Shown: positions 1 through 8,119 of the stretch, in pieces
Position numbering within the stretch: the first letter of the stretch is position 1
Layout of the letters: every line of letters begins with the position of its first letter
Assembly: GCA_029934675.1 (NCBI GenBank)
Contig: JAOZLT010000020.1
Coordinates: 1-13,061, forward strand
Direction of reading: 5' to 3'
Source: Candidatus Altimarinota bacterium
GTDB taxonomy: Bacteria; Patescibacteriota; Gracilibacteria; UM-FILTER-43-11
Length of the DNA: 13,061 nucleotides
Translations under genes and position numbers: made by a program
Notes under the pieces: generated by a model
What the model was told of the DNA's origin: nothing
What the model saw: only the letters and a program-made list of their open reading frames with translations
Database searches by the model: none

Positions 1-182
1 CACATTTTTTGGAGAACTTTCACAGTTGTATTTGGCTGGGGTGTGAGGGGTTACCTACCCATTCCGCCACCTTCCCATTAATTCCCAATTAATACCAAAT
101 TAACCTATTAATCCATTGAAAATCATAAATTTTACAACAGTAAAACGAATAAAAACCTATCGGAGATTAGCCGAAAATTAGG

Positions 183-211
183 TTGATTTTAAACGAACAC
201 AATAATACACT
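183..211 (+). promoter_or_regulatory. candidate promoter of the malic enzyme gene
   Basis: A TTGATT hexamer (183-188) is followed after 17 bases by TACACT (206-211). Each matches four of six sigma70 consensus bases. Transcription would start near 218, leaving a leader of about 20 bases without a clear Shine-Dalgarno sequence. It is the best-spaced pair upstream of the gene, but in AT-rich DNA such matches arise easily. Confidence 0.35.
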
Positions 212-238
212 TTAAGTACATTTTAGCCCTCACTAAAA

Positions 239-1417
239 ATGGATTATTACAAAAAATCCCTCGAACTTCACGAGGAGCATAAAGGCAAACTTGCAATAGT
301 TTCCAAAGTGCCCCTAAAAACCCGCGAAGACCTTTCACTCTCTTACACACCAGGCGTTGCCGAACCATGCAAAAGAATCCACAAAAACCCCAAAGACGTC
401 TACAAATACACCAATAAAGGCAATATGGTTGCAGTTATATCAGATGGATCAGCTGTTCTAGGACTTGGAAATATAGGAGCTACTGCCAGCTTACCTGTTA
501 TGGAAGGTAAGGCTATTTTATTTAAAGAGTTTGGAGATGTAGATGCATTCCCTATTTGTTTAGATACCCAAGACACTGAAGAAATCATAAAGACAGTAAA
601 ACTTATAGCCCCTAGTTTTGGCGGTATTAATTTAGAAGACATATCAGCACCCAGATGTTTTGAAATCGAGCAAAGGTTAATTAATGAACTTGATATTCCA
701 GTATTCCACGACGACCAACACGGAACTGCAATAGTTATACTTGCAGGGATGATTAATGCACTAAAAATTACCAACAAAAAACTATCAGATATAAAAATTA
801 CATTAAACGGTCTAGGTGCAGCTGGAACTGCTGTAATAAAGTTGCTTATTAAATATGGTGCTAATTCTGAAAATATCTTACTTTGTGATAGTAAAGGCGT
901 TATTTACAAAGGAAGAAATAATTTAAGTAAAATAAAAAATGAGCTCGCAGAAATTACCAATACAGCTTGTCATTTAGGAATTAATAATCCTGAGTGCAGA
1001 ACAGGAGGACTAGTCGAAGCCATAAAAGGTGCTGATATATTTATTGGACTATCAAAACCAGGACTTCTTACTCCTGATATGGTAAAAAGTATGTCGTCAG
1101 AACCTATAATCTTCGCAATGGCCAATCCAGAACCAGAAATTATGCCAGATCTTGCAAAAAGAGCTGGAGCAAAGATAGTTGCGACTGGACGTTCAGATTT
1201 TCCAAATCAAATCAACAATGTCCTAGCATTCCCAGGTATATTCCGAGGAATTTTTGACGCCAAAATTACAAAAATAACCGATGATATTAAAATAATTGTA
1301 GCAGAGACTATTGCAAACTATGTTGTAAGCCCTACTTGTGAAAATCTTATGCCAGACATATTAGACCGAAATGTTAGTAAAAAAATTGCGGAGGCAATAA
1401 TCCAACAAAATAAGTGA
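239..1417 (+). CDS. NAD(P)-dependent malic enzyme (oxaloacetate-decarboxylating)
   Basis: A 392-residue protein that would oxidatively decarboxylate malate to pyruvate and CO2 in the cytoplasm, using NAD or NADP and a divalent metal. The length fits the short bacterial malic enzymes. Visible family motifs are SYTPGVAEPC with the catalytic Tyr36, SDGSAVLGLGNIG (68-80), MEGKA with catalytic Lys91, FKEFGDVDAFPI, NLEDISAPRC with metal ligands around Glu133/Asp134, PVFHDDQHGTA (Asp158/159), and the nucleotide-binding GLGAAG (191-196). An acidic residue follows the second strand (LLCDSKG, Asp217), which hints at NAD rather than NADP; that is inference. The start is the only ATG before the conserved N-terminus; no Shine-Dalgarno is visible. 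The gene ends in TGA and is followed at once by the broken HD gene. The fold is certain from motifs; cofactor choice is not. Confidence 0.95.
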   Translation: MDYYKKSLELHEEHKGKLAIVSKVPLKTREDLSLSYTPGVAEPCKRIHKNPKDVYKYTNKGNMVAVISDGSAVLGLGNIGATASLPVMEGKAILFKEFGDVDAFPICLDTQDTEEIIKTVKLIAPSFGGINLEDISAPRCFEIEQRLINELDIPVFHDDQHGTAIVILAGMINALKITNKKLSDIKITLNGLGAAGTAVIKLLIKYGANSENILLCDSKGVIYKGRNNLSKIKNELAEITNTACHLGINNPECRTGGLVEAIKGADIFIGLSKPGLLTPDMVKSMSSEPIIFAMANPEPEIMPDLAKRAGAKIVATGRSDFPNQINNVLAFPGIFRGIFDAKITKITDDIKIIVAETIANYVVSPTCENLMPDILDRNVSKKIAEAIIQQNK

Positions 1418-1445
1418 GACAGAAATAAATAAAAAATATATATAA

Positions 1446-2029
1446 TTAAGTCATGCAACTCGCATAGCAATCTATAATGCCCTTACAGCACAAACAGTAA
1501 ATGAAAGTGGAATAGATTATAAAATTGATCCCGTTTGCGCAACTATAATTGGATTTTTTCACGATATAGGAAAGCTGGAAAAAAGACAAAAAAACTTGTA
1601 AAAAAACTAGATCAATTTTCACATAATGAATTTAAATTGGTCAAAAACCACCCTGAGTTAGGAGTAAAAGCAATTCTTGCTCTTATAAACCATATGAATG
1701 GAGAATATTTTCCAACAAATATGAATTTTTCTTCTAATATCTATTTAACTACATTCAGCCACCATGTAAGACCAGATAATGATTCTGAAAGAAGTTATCC
1801 TAAATTTATTCCACCATCAGAATTAACCCCCATAGTTAAGCTAACAACATTAACTGATTCATTTGACTCAATGACCACCAGGAGGTTTGACTATGAGCAA
1901 AATCCAGATGTTAAAAGACATGATATTGATGGCTGTTTTACTGAAATTAAGGGACAGAAAGGTAAACAATTCGACCCCAAATTAACCGAAATATTTCTAA
2001 AACTAAGAGTACATCCAGAGATTATATAA
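1446..2029 (+). pseudogene. broken HD-GYP-like phosphohydrolase gene (no start codon, one frameshift)
   Basis: Two frames together give one HD-type domain. The first (1446-1598) encodes SHATRIAIYNALTAQ and then FFHDIGKL, with the HD metal dyad at 1560-1565. It follows an in-frame stop at 1443 and has no ATG, GTG or TTG before the conserved part, so the N-terminus is missing. The frame closes at TAA 1599. The second frame, one base back, continues with LVKKLDQFSHNE, HPELG, SHHVRP and TDSFDSMTTRR, and ends GKQFDPKLTEIFLKL, the order expected for the C-terminal half of an HD-GYP domain. The GYP triad itself is not intact. The switch happens in an A-rich run (1579-1594) that contains A AAA AAC (1589-1595) in the right phase for a -1 slip. 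Relatives degrade cyclic di-GMP or other nucleotides. With no start codon I read it as a remnant. A 164-residue frame from TTG 1535 would be misannotation of the second half. Confidence 0.75.
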
Positions 2030-2058
2030 ATTAATCTTTGATAAATTAACCTTTTAAA

Positions 2059-2087
2059 TTTATTTTTACTTAGTTTTCAATTATAAT
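2059..2087 (+). promoter_or_regulatory. candidate pyrDK promoter
   Basis: A perfect TATAAT (2082-2087) lies 24 bases before the pyrD start. The hexamer 17 bases upstream (2059-2064) is a poor -35 match, so the call rests on the -10 box. Transcription would begin near 2094, leaving a leader of under 20 bases. Confidence 0.4.
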
Positions 2088-2111
2088 CAAATCCGACAAT
2101 AACCAGAAAAA

Positions 2112-3032
2112 ATGAATCTTAATGTAGACTTTTGCGGAATTAAATTCCCAAACCCAACAGTACTCGCCTCTGGATATCTAGGTGTAACAGGAGCAAGCAT
2201 GGTTAACTGTGTAAAAAATGGATGTGGTGGTGTAACCGCCAAATCTCTTTTTATGGAAGAAAGATTAGGTCATCCAAACCCCACTGTACTCACCTACCCT
2301 GGTGGAATAATCAACGCAATCGGATTATGTGGAGAAGGGATAAAAAAAGCAGGACACGAGTTTAAAATCTATGCAAAAAAATGTCCAAATAATCCACTTA
2401 TTGGAAGTGTAGCTGGAAAAAATATAAAAGAACTAATTGAAGTCGCTGAAATAATGGATACATATCCTGTAGATATTATTGAATTAAATTTTTCATGTCC
2501 AAATGTTGACGATGAAATGGGAAGACCAATAGCATGTGATATAAACACAACTTTTAAAGCCACAAAAGCAATTCGAGCGGTTACCAAAAAACCAATCTCC
2601 GTTAAATTATCTCCGAACGTCCCTAATATTGGAATGATTGCTAAACAAGCTGAAGAAGCTGGCGCAGATGCAATAACCGCTATAAACACAGTCGGACCCG
2701 GAATGCTTATAGATATATATACCAGAAAACCAATACTCGCTAACAAAGTAGGTGGCATTGGTGGTATGGGAATCAAACCAATCGCCGTTAGATGTGTATA
2801 TGATATTTACAAAAATGTCAGTATTCCAATTATTGCAACCGGTGGAATTAGTAACGGAAAAGATGCTATTGAAATGATGATGGCTGGTGGCACACTTCTT
2901 GGAATCGGCTCCGCAATCGCCTATCACGATATGAAAGCCTTCGAAATGATAACCAACAAAATCCACGAATTTATGGAGGAGGAAGGCTTCGATGATATTG
3001 CCGATCTCGTTGGCCTTGCACACCATTCATAA
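2112..3032 (+). CDS. pyrD: dihydroorotate dehydrogenase, class 1B catalytic subunit
   Basis: A 306-residue FMN-dependent TIM-barrel enzyme that oxidises dihydroorotate to orotate, the fourth step of pyrimidine synthesis. The catalytic base is Cys129 in ELNFSCPN, as in class 1 enzymes; class 2 membrane-bound enzymes use serine. Other family signatures are the N-terminal FPNPTVLASG, the FMN-contacting Lys in VKLSPNV, GGIGGMGIKPIA, and the phosphate-binding IATGGISNG with GIGSA near the C-terminus. The pyrK electron-transfer gene follows 112 bases downstream on the same strand, which assigns it to class 1B, where electrons pass through PyrK to NAD. The spacer is filled with short ATTCATAA-type words. 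The start ATG lacks a good Shine-Dalgarno but agrees with the family N-terminus. Confidence 0.96.
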   Translation: MNLNVDFCGIKFPNPTVLASGYLGVTGASMVNCVKNGCGGVTAKSLFMEERLGHPNPTVLTYPGGIINAIGLCGEGIKKAGHEFKIYAKKCPNNPLIGSVAGKNIKELIEVAEIMDTYPVDIIELNFSCPNVDDEMGRPIACDINTTFKATKAIRAVTKKPISVKLSPNVPNIGMIAKQAEEAGADAITAINTVGPGMLIDIYTRKPILANKVGGIGGMGIKPIAVRCVYDIYKNVSIPIIATGGISNGKDAIEMMMAGGTLLGIGSAIAYHDMKAFEMITNKIHEFMEEEGFDDIADLVGLAHHS

Positions 3033-3144
3033 TTCATAATTTGTGATTTGTGATTTATCATTTTTGATTCATACCTCGTAAAATTCATAATTAAATTGGA
3101 AATTCCTTATCCCAATTCATAACTCATAATTCATAATTAAAAAA
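3033..3144. repeat. low-complexity ATTCATAA / TTTGTGAT spacer between pyrD and pyrK
   Basis: The 112-base gap is built from imperfect repeats of a few short words: TTCATAA occurs five times, TTGTGATT twice, and further variants such as TTGATTCATA. No terminator hairpin with a T-run is visible, so co-transcription of pyrD and pyrK remains likely. Similar word-repeat DNA (ATTTCAGATTT-type) forms the tip of a stem in the RNA gene at 11796-11870. Confidence 0.6.
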
Positions 3145-3936
3145 ATGACCCTATTATCTCCAAAAATAGATAGAATAATCGAAAACAACCCCACATTCAG
3201 AACATATGTTTTCAAGCATCATCTTTCCGCAAAACCCGGACAATTTATAATGCTTTGGTTACCAGAAGTTGATGAAATTCCAATTTCAATAGGCTGGCAG
3301 GAAGAGGATGAATTCCATTTAGGAATTGCAAAAGTCGGCGATTTTACAGAAGCTCTTTTCAAAAATGTAAAAGTTGGAGATAGATTAGGAATTCGTGGAC
3401 CGTTCGGAAAACCATTCGATTTAAAAGACAGCAAAAAAATAATGCTTATTGGCGGCGGATCAGGAACGCCACCAATGCTGAGTCTAGCCCAAAAAGCCAA
3501 GAAAAAAGGGATTGAGACAACCGTAGTTCTTGGTGCAAGAACAAAAGAACTCCTGCTTTATGAAAATAAGTTCAAAGAACTTGATTGTGACCTACACGTA
3601 GCTACTAATGACGGCTCAAAAGGACATAAAGGATATTGTACAGATATCGTCGAAGAAAAGCTAAAAACACATGAAATCGACTGCATTTATACATGTGGCC
3701 CTGAACTAATGATGTATAAAATTGCAGAAATAGCCAAAGAAAACAATATAGAATGCCAGGTAAGCCTTGAACGTTTTATGAAATGTGGATTTGGAATTTG
3801 CGGACAATGTTGTATAGATGGAACAGGCCTTCGAGTATGTAAAGATGGTCCAGTATTTGATTCCAAGATAGCTCTTCAGCATCAAGAATTCGGAAAATAT
3901 AGAAGAACTGCTTCCGGGATAAAGGAGAACTTATAA
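3145..3936 (+). CDS. pyrK: dihydroorotate dehydrogenase electron-transfer subunit (iron-sulfur flavoprotein)
   Basis: A 263-residue ferredoxin-reductase-like protein that takes electrons from PyrD FMN through a [2Fe-2S] cluster and FAD to NAD. An N-terminal FAD barrel (about 1-95) contains the PISIG segment and RGPFGKPF. The NAD domain opens with LIGGGSGTPPMLSLA (about 101-115) and includes YTCGPELMM. The C-terminal cluster motif has Cys214, Cys219, Cys222 and Cys232, with an extra Cys223. The usual Arg before the P-[IM]-S segment is replaced (EIPISIG), a variation I believe also occurs in archaeal-type PyrK. Length is normal for PyrK. It lies downstream of pyrD, and its stop is only 16 bases before the terminal hairpin of an IS200/IS605 element, which did not interrupt it. 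Confidence 0.94.
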   Translation: MTLLSPKIDRIIENNPTFRTYVFKHHLSAKPGQFIMLWLPEVDEIPISIGWQEEDEFHLGIAKVGDFTEALFKNVKVGDRLGIRGPFGKPFDLKDSKKIMLIGGGSGTPPMLSLAQKAKKKGIETTVVLGARTKELLLYENKFKELDCDLHVATNDGSKGHKGYCTDIVEEKLKTHEIDCIYTCGPELMMYKIAEIAKENNIECQVSLERFMKCGFGICGQCCIDGTGLRVCKDGPVFDSKIALQHQEFGKYRRTASGIKENL

Positions 3937-3952
3937 TTTCCAATGACATACT

Positions 3953-4480
3953 CCCCGACGCAAGCGTCGAGGTATCTAGGTTAGACCTTCAAACAACGTA
4001 AGCTGATCTCTGTAAAATTGTTTATAAGTTTTCCCCTGATTCTTAACATAATTAGTTATTATCTGTTCATTCGCATACTGTCCGACAGTATTGATATAGT
4101 ATCCACTAGACCACAGACGACGACACTATACCATCTTCTGAATCTCCGGATAACGTTTGAAGAGAAGTCTCGCTGTAATACTTTTTATGAGGGTTACCAT
4201 CCTTGTCGGAAGCATCATCGGAACACTTTGGAATAAGAAATGTACATAATCCTCATCAGCTCCAATCTCCACAAAATGGATTTCATACTGCTTTTCTATT
4301 TCAGAACAAATATCTTTTAAACTATTTTCTATATCTCTTGTAAATACTGTTCTTCTGAATTTTACACAGACCAAGTGGTAAAGCATAAGGTTCTTGTTAT
4401 GACGCTTAATGATATGTTCGCTACTCATAACAGAAGTATATCACATTACCTTAGCTGTTTACCCCGACCCAAGGGTCGAA
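3953..4480 (-). mobile_element. decayed IS200/IS605-family element (single tnpA)
   Basis: The transposase remnant is bracketed by two related hairpins. One is at 3953-3972, with CGACGC and GCGTCG arms around AA. The other is at 4462-4479, with CGACCC and GGGTCG arms, also around AA. Both begin CCCCGAC. Subterminal imperfect hairpins, lack of inverted terminal repeats and a lone HUH/Y1 transposase are hallmarks of this family. The tnpA runs leftward, so 4462-4479 is the left-end hairpin and 3953-3972 the right-end one. Exact boundaries need a second copy. The element landed in the short space after pyrK. It probably cannot move itself, because tnpA has an amber codon and a changed HUH motif. 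Confidence 0.8.
3976..4428 (-). pseudogene. tnpA: IS200/IS605 Y1 transposase TnpA with in-frame amber codon
   Basis: The frame is 151 codons including the final TAG at 3976-3978, interrupted by TAG at 4126-4128 (codon 101). Before the stop are YHLVCVKFRR, FVEIGADED and LIKSITARLLFKRYPE. After it, in the same frame, come LWSSGYYINTVGQYANE and NYVKNQG, which holds the catalytic tyrosine. The amber codon sits where relatives have Trp in a WGGEFW-like segment, so a TGG to TAG change is likely, and the next residues (CRR) are also abnormal. The HUH motif, normally H-hydrophobic-H, reads YVH because of a TAT codon where CAT or CAC is expected. The metal site is thus damaged as well. Two independent lesions indicate a decayed copy. 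TAG ends marR as a normal stop, so there is no reason to think it is recoded. Confidence 0.8.
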
Positions 4481-4562
4481 AAATTCTAATTGATTAATCC
4501 TACTATACCAAAAAGACATAAGCGACAGAGAGGTTTAATATTTAATATTTAGCTTTTTTATT

Positions 4563-6896
4563 TTAACTAAGTATTTTACGTTGGTTTCGTAACCATCGAC
4601 GAGATAATCCAAAAAATATAACCAAGATAGGAATTAGTAGGATGTTTATCCAACGAACCATAGATTTCGTGCTATCAGATAGCATAGTAATTGGACGATC
4701 TGTTATCTGTTTTGATCTAATAGAAATCAAGTCATCACCAGAAGAAAATGAATCAATCGCATTGTTTAAAAATACAATATTCTCATCTTGTATATATTTA
4801 CGTAAAACCATTCTGGTATTTGCAATAAATAACAACTTACCTCCATCACCTTTCTGAGCAATTACTGCCAAATTAGCAGGATCTTTTTTATCACGAGAAA
4901 AAGCAAAGTTTTGATTTGGATCAAGCGAAATCATTTTATCAACCATAACTTTTTCAGGTTCAACGTCCTTATCAATTTCACTATCATCACTTTCAGCCCC
5001 ATCATCACTTTCAACCGGTTTATCAACTAATTCCTGACTAGCTAATTCTATAAAATATGGTGAAGTTTTTGCCAAAATCTCAACTTTTACATCTTCCTTT
5101 TTAAATATACCTATTGGACTTATCCACGGGAAAATTATACTTGATAAATCACGTGTAATGGCATTATCAACAGACAAATTATTGGCTTTAATCCAAAATG
5201 GATACGGCCTACTTACCGTAAAGAAATTACTACCAAAATTAACATTTGCATTTATTGCATCAGCAACTAAACTCGGCTTCGCAGATAGACCAAATGGACT
5301 CAAAATATTTGAAAAATCTGTAAAAGAATTTTGTGTTATATTTTGTACAATATTAATTTTATCAGCAAGAAAAATTACATTCTTTGTTTCCAAGAACTTA
5401 TGTATCTTAGTCGCTTCATCATCAGAAAAATTCTCCATCGGCCCAATAATAATCAATGTTACAAGCTCAGATAATTTTTCATCAAAATCTTCATCAGCAA
5501 ATGAAATATCACGAACCTCATAATTTTTTCGTAATAAATCACGAATTGGGACATCTTCTCCTTCATCCTTACCAAATCTATCTCTAAGATCACTCAATGT
5601 TCTCGTACCATGATCAGTTAAAAACCCAATTACCGGGAGTTTCTCGGAAGAAGTTTTTTTAATCGCAGAGGTCAACTGATACTCAAAATCACTAATATTC
5701 GTAACAATAGGTAAAGTTTCAAATTTTTCAAATCTATCTGCAAACTCTTCCGCATCTTGATTCTCATACGCGATTGCTATACCCAAATATGCCTTAACAA
5801 CTTGCTGTTGATCACGTTCAATCACCTGTAACTGCAAAGGTGGAATACCAAAATTTTGTGCCAATTTTCTAGAATCATCATTAGTCATTGGATCCAAAAC
5901 CTCAACCGATAAATTATTTCCACCACGCGCTTTATACTCATCTAAAATATCTCTAACATCTCTAGCTATTGTTTGAACTTGTGCTGGAATATTTTTAGAA
6001 ATAAATGCCTTAATAACAACTGGCTTTTCCATATTCTGTAAAATATTTTTTGTTGCATTTGATATTGTATAATTTTTATTTTCCGTACCATCAAATCTAG
6101 CAAAAACAAAACGACCACCTAGATTAGTAACAAAAACTATTACTAGAACAAGAGAAATAATACCACGCCAATAATGCTTTCTTGGCCAAAATCTTCCAGA
6201 TAAAACTGCCATATTTGCAGTCAATAAAATTGTTATAAAGCTCAAATAAAACAGAATATCTCGCGTATCTATTACGCCTCGAATCATCGACTTATAATGA
6301 GCTCCCAAACCAATTGAATGTAATATTTCTCCGAAAAAACCTGGGAAAAATATAGTAATAAAACTCTCACCTAATATATAAAATATAAAACAAAATAAGA
6401 GTGAAATTAAAAATGATACAATTTGATTTTGTGTCATTGCAGAAACCAAAAGACCAATCAAAATATATGAAACGCCAAGCAAAAACACCCCTAAATATGA
6501 GATTAACACTACCCCCCAATCCAAATTTCCCATAAAAGCAACTGAGAATGTAAACGGAAGAGTTAATACAAGTGCTAAAATCAAAAATAAAATTATAGCA
6601 ATTAATTTACCCGCAATAATTTTAAAAGGTTTTATACCGCTGGTAAAAAGACTCTCAATAGTTCCAGATCTAAATTCTTCCGCCCACGATCTCATGGTAA
6701 ATGCGGGGATTAAAAATAATAATGACCACGGTAAAAAGAGAAAAAAATCACGCATATCAGTCTGACCAATCAAGAAGAAAGTCCTAAAAAACATCCAACC
6801 AGAAAAACTTAAAAACACCACCAAAAAAACGTAACCAATGGCGGAATTAAAGAAAAGACGAAATTCTTTTTCTATAAGTGCTTTAATTTGATTCAT
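4563..6896 (-). CDS. GldF-GldG-type ABC permease fusion
   Basis: A 777-residue membrane protein with two parts. Residues 1-265 form an ABC-2 type permease with about six to seven membrane segments. It has the typical cytoplasmic motif RSWAEEFRSGTIESLFTSG after the second segment. Residues 270-740 form a large extracytoplasmic domain of the GldG type (start NYTISNATKNIL, then EYKARG and LPVIGFLTDHGTR), and a last membrane helix (about 748-766) precedes a basic tail. In Bacteroidetes gliding systems GldF and GldG are usually separate proteins working with ATPase GldA; similar modules occur in many non-gliding bacteria, where the cargo is unknown. A strongly acidic linker (about residues 620-655, rich in Asp and Glu) interrupts the external domain. 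It is the second gene of the operon, 24 bases after the ATPase stop. Export of a cell-surface substrate is inference. Confidence 0.9.
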   Translation of the reverse strand: MNQIKALIEKEFRLFFNSAIGYVFLVVFLSFSGWMFFRTFFLIGQTDMRDFFLFLPWSLLFLIPAFTMRSWAEEFRSGTIESLFTSGIKPFKIIAGKLIAIILFLILALVLTLPFTFSVAFMGNLDWGVVLISYLGVFLLGVSYILIGLLVSAMTQNQIVSFLISLLFCFIFYILGESFITIFFPGFFGEILHSIGLGAHYKSMIRGVIDTRDILFYLSFITILLTANMAVLSGRFWPRKHYWRGIISLVLVIVFVTNLGGRFVFARFDGTENKNYTISNATKNILQNMEKPVVIKAFISKNIPAQVQTIARDVRDILDEYKARGGNNLSVEVLDPMTNDDSRKLAQNFGIPPLQLQVIERDQQQVVKAYLGIAIAYENQDAEEFADRFEKFETLPIVTNISDFEYQLTSAIKKTSSEKLPVIGFLTDHGTRTLSDLRDRFGKDEGEDVPIRDLLRKNYEVRDISFADEDFDEKLSELVTLIIIGPMENFSDDEATKIHKFLETKNVIFLADKINIVQNITQNSFTDFSNILSPFGLSAKPSLVADAINANVNFGSNFFTVSRPYPFWIKANNLSVDNAITRDLSSIIFPWISPIGIFKKEDVKVEILAKTSPYFIELASQELVDKPVESDDGAESDDSEIDKDVEPEKVMVDKMISLDPNQNFAFSRDKKDPANLAVIAQKGDGGKLLFIANTRMVLRKYIQDENIVFLNNAIDSFSSGDDLISIRSKQITDRPITMLSDSTKSMVRWINILLIPILVIFFGLSRRWLRNQRKILS

Positions 6897-6920
6897 TTTA
6901 AAAAAATTAATTTTAAAAAA

Positions 6921-7868
6921 TTATTTTTGAGTTAAATCACGAAATATATCTTCCATAGAAGCTTTCTTTATGGCAAGACCTATTAAATCAATATTATTAT
7001 TTATAACACCTCTGGCTATTTCTGCCCGACAGTCTTTATCAGAATATGCTAAAACAATCGAATTAATAACTTCAACTTTTTGAATTAAATCCAAACCATT
7101 TAAATACTTTTGTAATTTAGCCAAATGAGTTTTTGAACCATCAATTTCAATTTGCATACAAAACAAAGATTTATTTTCAGCAAACGAAAGATCATTTTTA
7201 TTACCACTAAATACAACCTTACCATCACTAATTAATACAACTTCATCTGCCATAGCATCAACTTCTTGCATAATATGTGTTGAAATAAGGATTGTTTTTT
7301 CACCCTTCCAAGAAGCAATTAAACTTCGAATTTCAGAAATTTGATTCGGATCAAGTCCTGTTGTAGGTTCATCTAAAATAAGTATTTCAGGATCGTGAAT
7401 AATAGCCTGTGCCAACCCAACACGTTGCTTATACCCCTTCGAAAGCTCAGATATATCGAAAAAAAGTTTCTTAGAAAGACCACATTTTTCCGCCACATCG
7501 TTAATAACTTTAGAACGATCAGATTTAGAAATTCCATGGATCTTAGATGTAAAATTTAAATGTTCCCACACATTCAATTCAGGAAAAAGTGGTGCATTTT
7601 CAGGTAAATATCCAATACGACTTTGCAAATCTATACGGTTTTTTTCAGTTAAAATCTTATTATCAATCTCAACTTTTCCACCATCAGCTGACATAAAACC
7701 AGTCAAAATTTTCATTGCAGTTGTCTTTCCTGCCCCATTTGGACCAAGTAACGCAGTAACTTTTCCTTTTTTAATTTGAAAAGAAGCGTCATTAAGAGCT
7801 ACAAAGTCTCTATACCTTTTTGTAATCCCCTTAAAATCTATCATTATATTTTTATCATTTTTTTTCAT
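6921..7868 (-). CDS. ABC transporter ATPase, GldA/CcmA-like
   Basis: A 315-residue nucleotide-binding subunit partnering the downstream permease. Counting from ATG 7868: Walker A GPNGAGKTT (42-50), a Q-loop region with YLPENAPL, where relatives of GldA also carry Glu, signature LSKGYKQRV (142-150), Walker B ILILDEP (162-168), the D-loop GLDP, and the switch histidine in STHIMQE. About 100 residues follow the core as a C-terminal extension, usual for ABC-2 type exporters. The frame is open to TTG 7925, but the added residues look unlike the family. ATG 7868 or ATG 7844 (MIDFKGITKRY) are more likely starts, and neither has a clear Shine-Dalgarno. Being first in the operon with only 24 bases to the permease suggests coupled expression. 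Confidence 0.93.
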   Translation of the reverse strand: MKKNDKNIMIDFKGITKRYRDFVALNDASFQIKKGKVTALLGPNGAGKTTAMKILTGFMSADGGKVEIDNKILTEKNRIDLQSRIGYLPENAPLFPELNVWEHLNFTSKIHGISKSDRSKVINDVAEKCGLSKKLFFDISELSKGYKQRVGLAQAIIHDPEILILDEPTTGLDPNQISEIRSLIASWKGEKTILISTHIMQEVDAMADEVVLISDGKVVFSGNKNDLSFAENKSLFCMQIEIDGSKTHLAKLQKYLNGLDLIQKVEVINSIVLAYSDKDCRAEIARGVINNNIDLIGLAIKKASMEDIFRDLTQK

Positions 7869-7869
7869 A

Positions 7870-7929
7870 CTATATATATTTAACAAAGTTAAAAATAACA
7901 AATAATCCAACTTTACCAACAGCAAACAT
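7870..7929 (-). CDS. possible 19-residue leader ORF before the ABC operon
   Basis: An ATG at 7929 opens 19 codons rich in Phe, Val and Ile, ending in TAG at 7870-7872, one base before the ATPase ATG at 7868. That arrangement would allow translational coupling. A G-run ends about seven bases before the ATG, and a textbook AAGGAGG (7952-7958 on this strand) lies 22 bases upstream, too far for normal use. No homology is known to me. It may be chance. Confidence 0.2.
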   Translation of the reverse strand: MFAVGKVGLFVIFNFVKYI

Positions 7930-7990
7930 CAGTCACCCCCCTGCTCACACTCCTCCTTAAATTATTAATACAATTAATTTCTTAATCCAA

Positions 7991-8009
7991 GACAACTAAC
8001 CTAATTGTC
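7991..8009. promoter_or_regulatory. inverted repeat upstream of the ABC operon
   Basis: GACAA and TTGTC are separated by nine bases, about 120 bases before the ATPase start. It could be an operator half-site pair. Only five bases match per arm, so this is a weak call. Confidence 0.2.
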
Positions 8010-8119
8010 ATAACCACCAAACAAAATAATCTTTTTTTTTAAAAAATCAAGACTTTTTATTATCAATATGTATATCACTAACAACCCCACCAGGATTTGT
8101 CCGCCCAAGGCAAAATGAC

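Noticed and set aside
1..87. Possible end of an upstream gene (open frame to TAA 85-87)
   Set aside because: Two plus-strand frames are open here for similar lengths and neither shows a recognisable motif.
1535..2029. A 164-residue gene starting at TTG 1535
   Set aside because: The start lies out of frame inside the HD motif of the other frame; the residues before the frameshift point are not family-like, so it is the second half of a broken gene.
3033..3144. CRISPR-like array between pyrD and pyrK
   Set aside because: The repeat words are short, imperfect and irregularly spaced, without unique spacers of equal length.
4126..4128. Recoded TAG (sense amber) in tnpA
   Set aside because: marR ends in TAG at a normal family length, and the transposase has a second inactivating change, so decay is simpler.
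4018..4236. 72-residue plus-strand ORF
   Set aside because: It is the antisense of the tnpA pseudogene, whose minus-strand frame contains recognisable transposase motifs.
4511..4535. GCGACAGAGA near 4522 resembling the loop of the IS left-end hairpin
   Set aside because: Only ten bases match and the flanking stem bases are absent, so it is probably coincidence.
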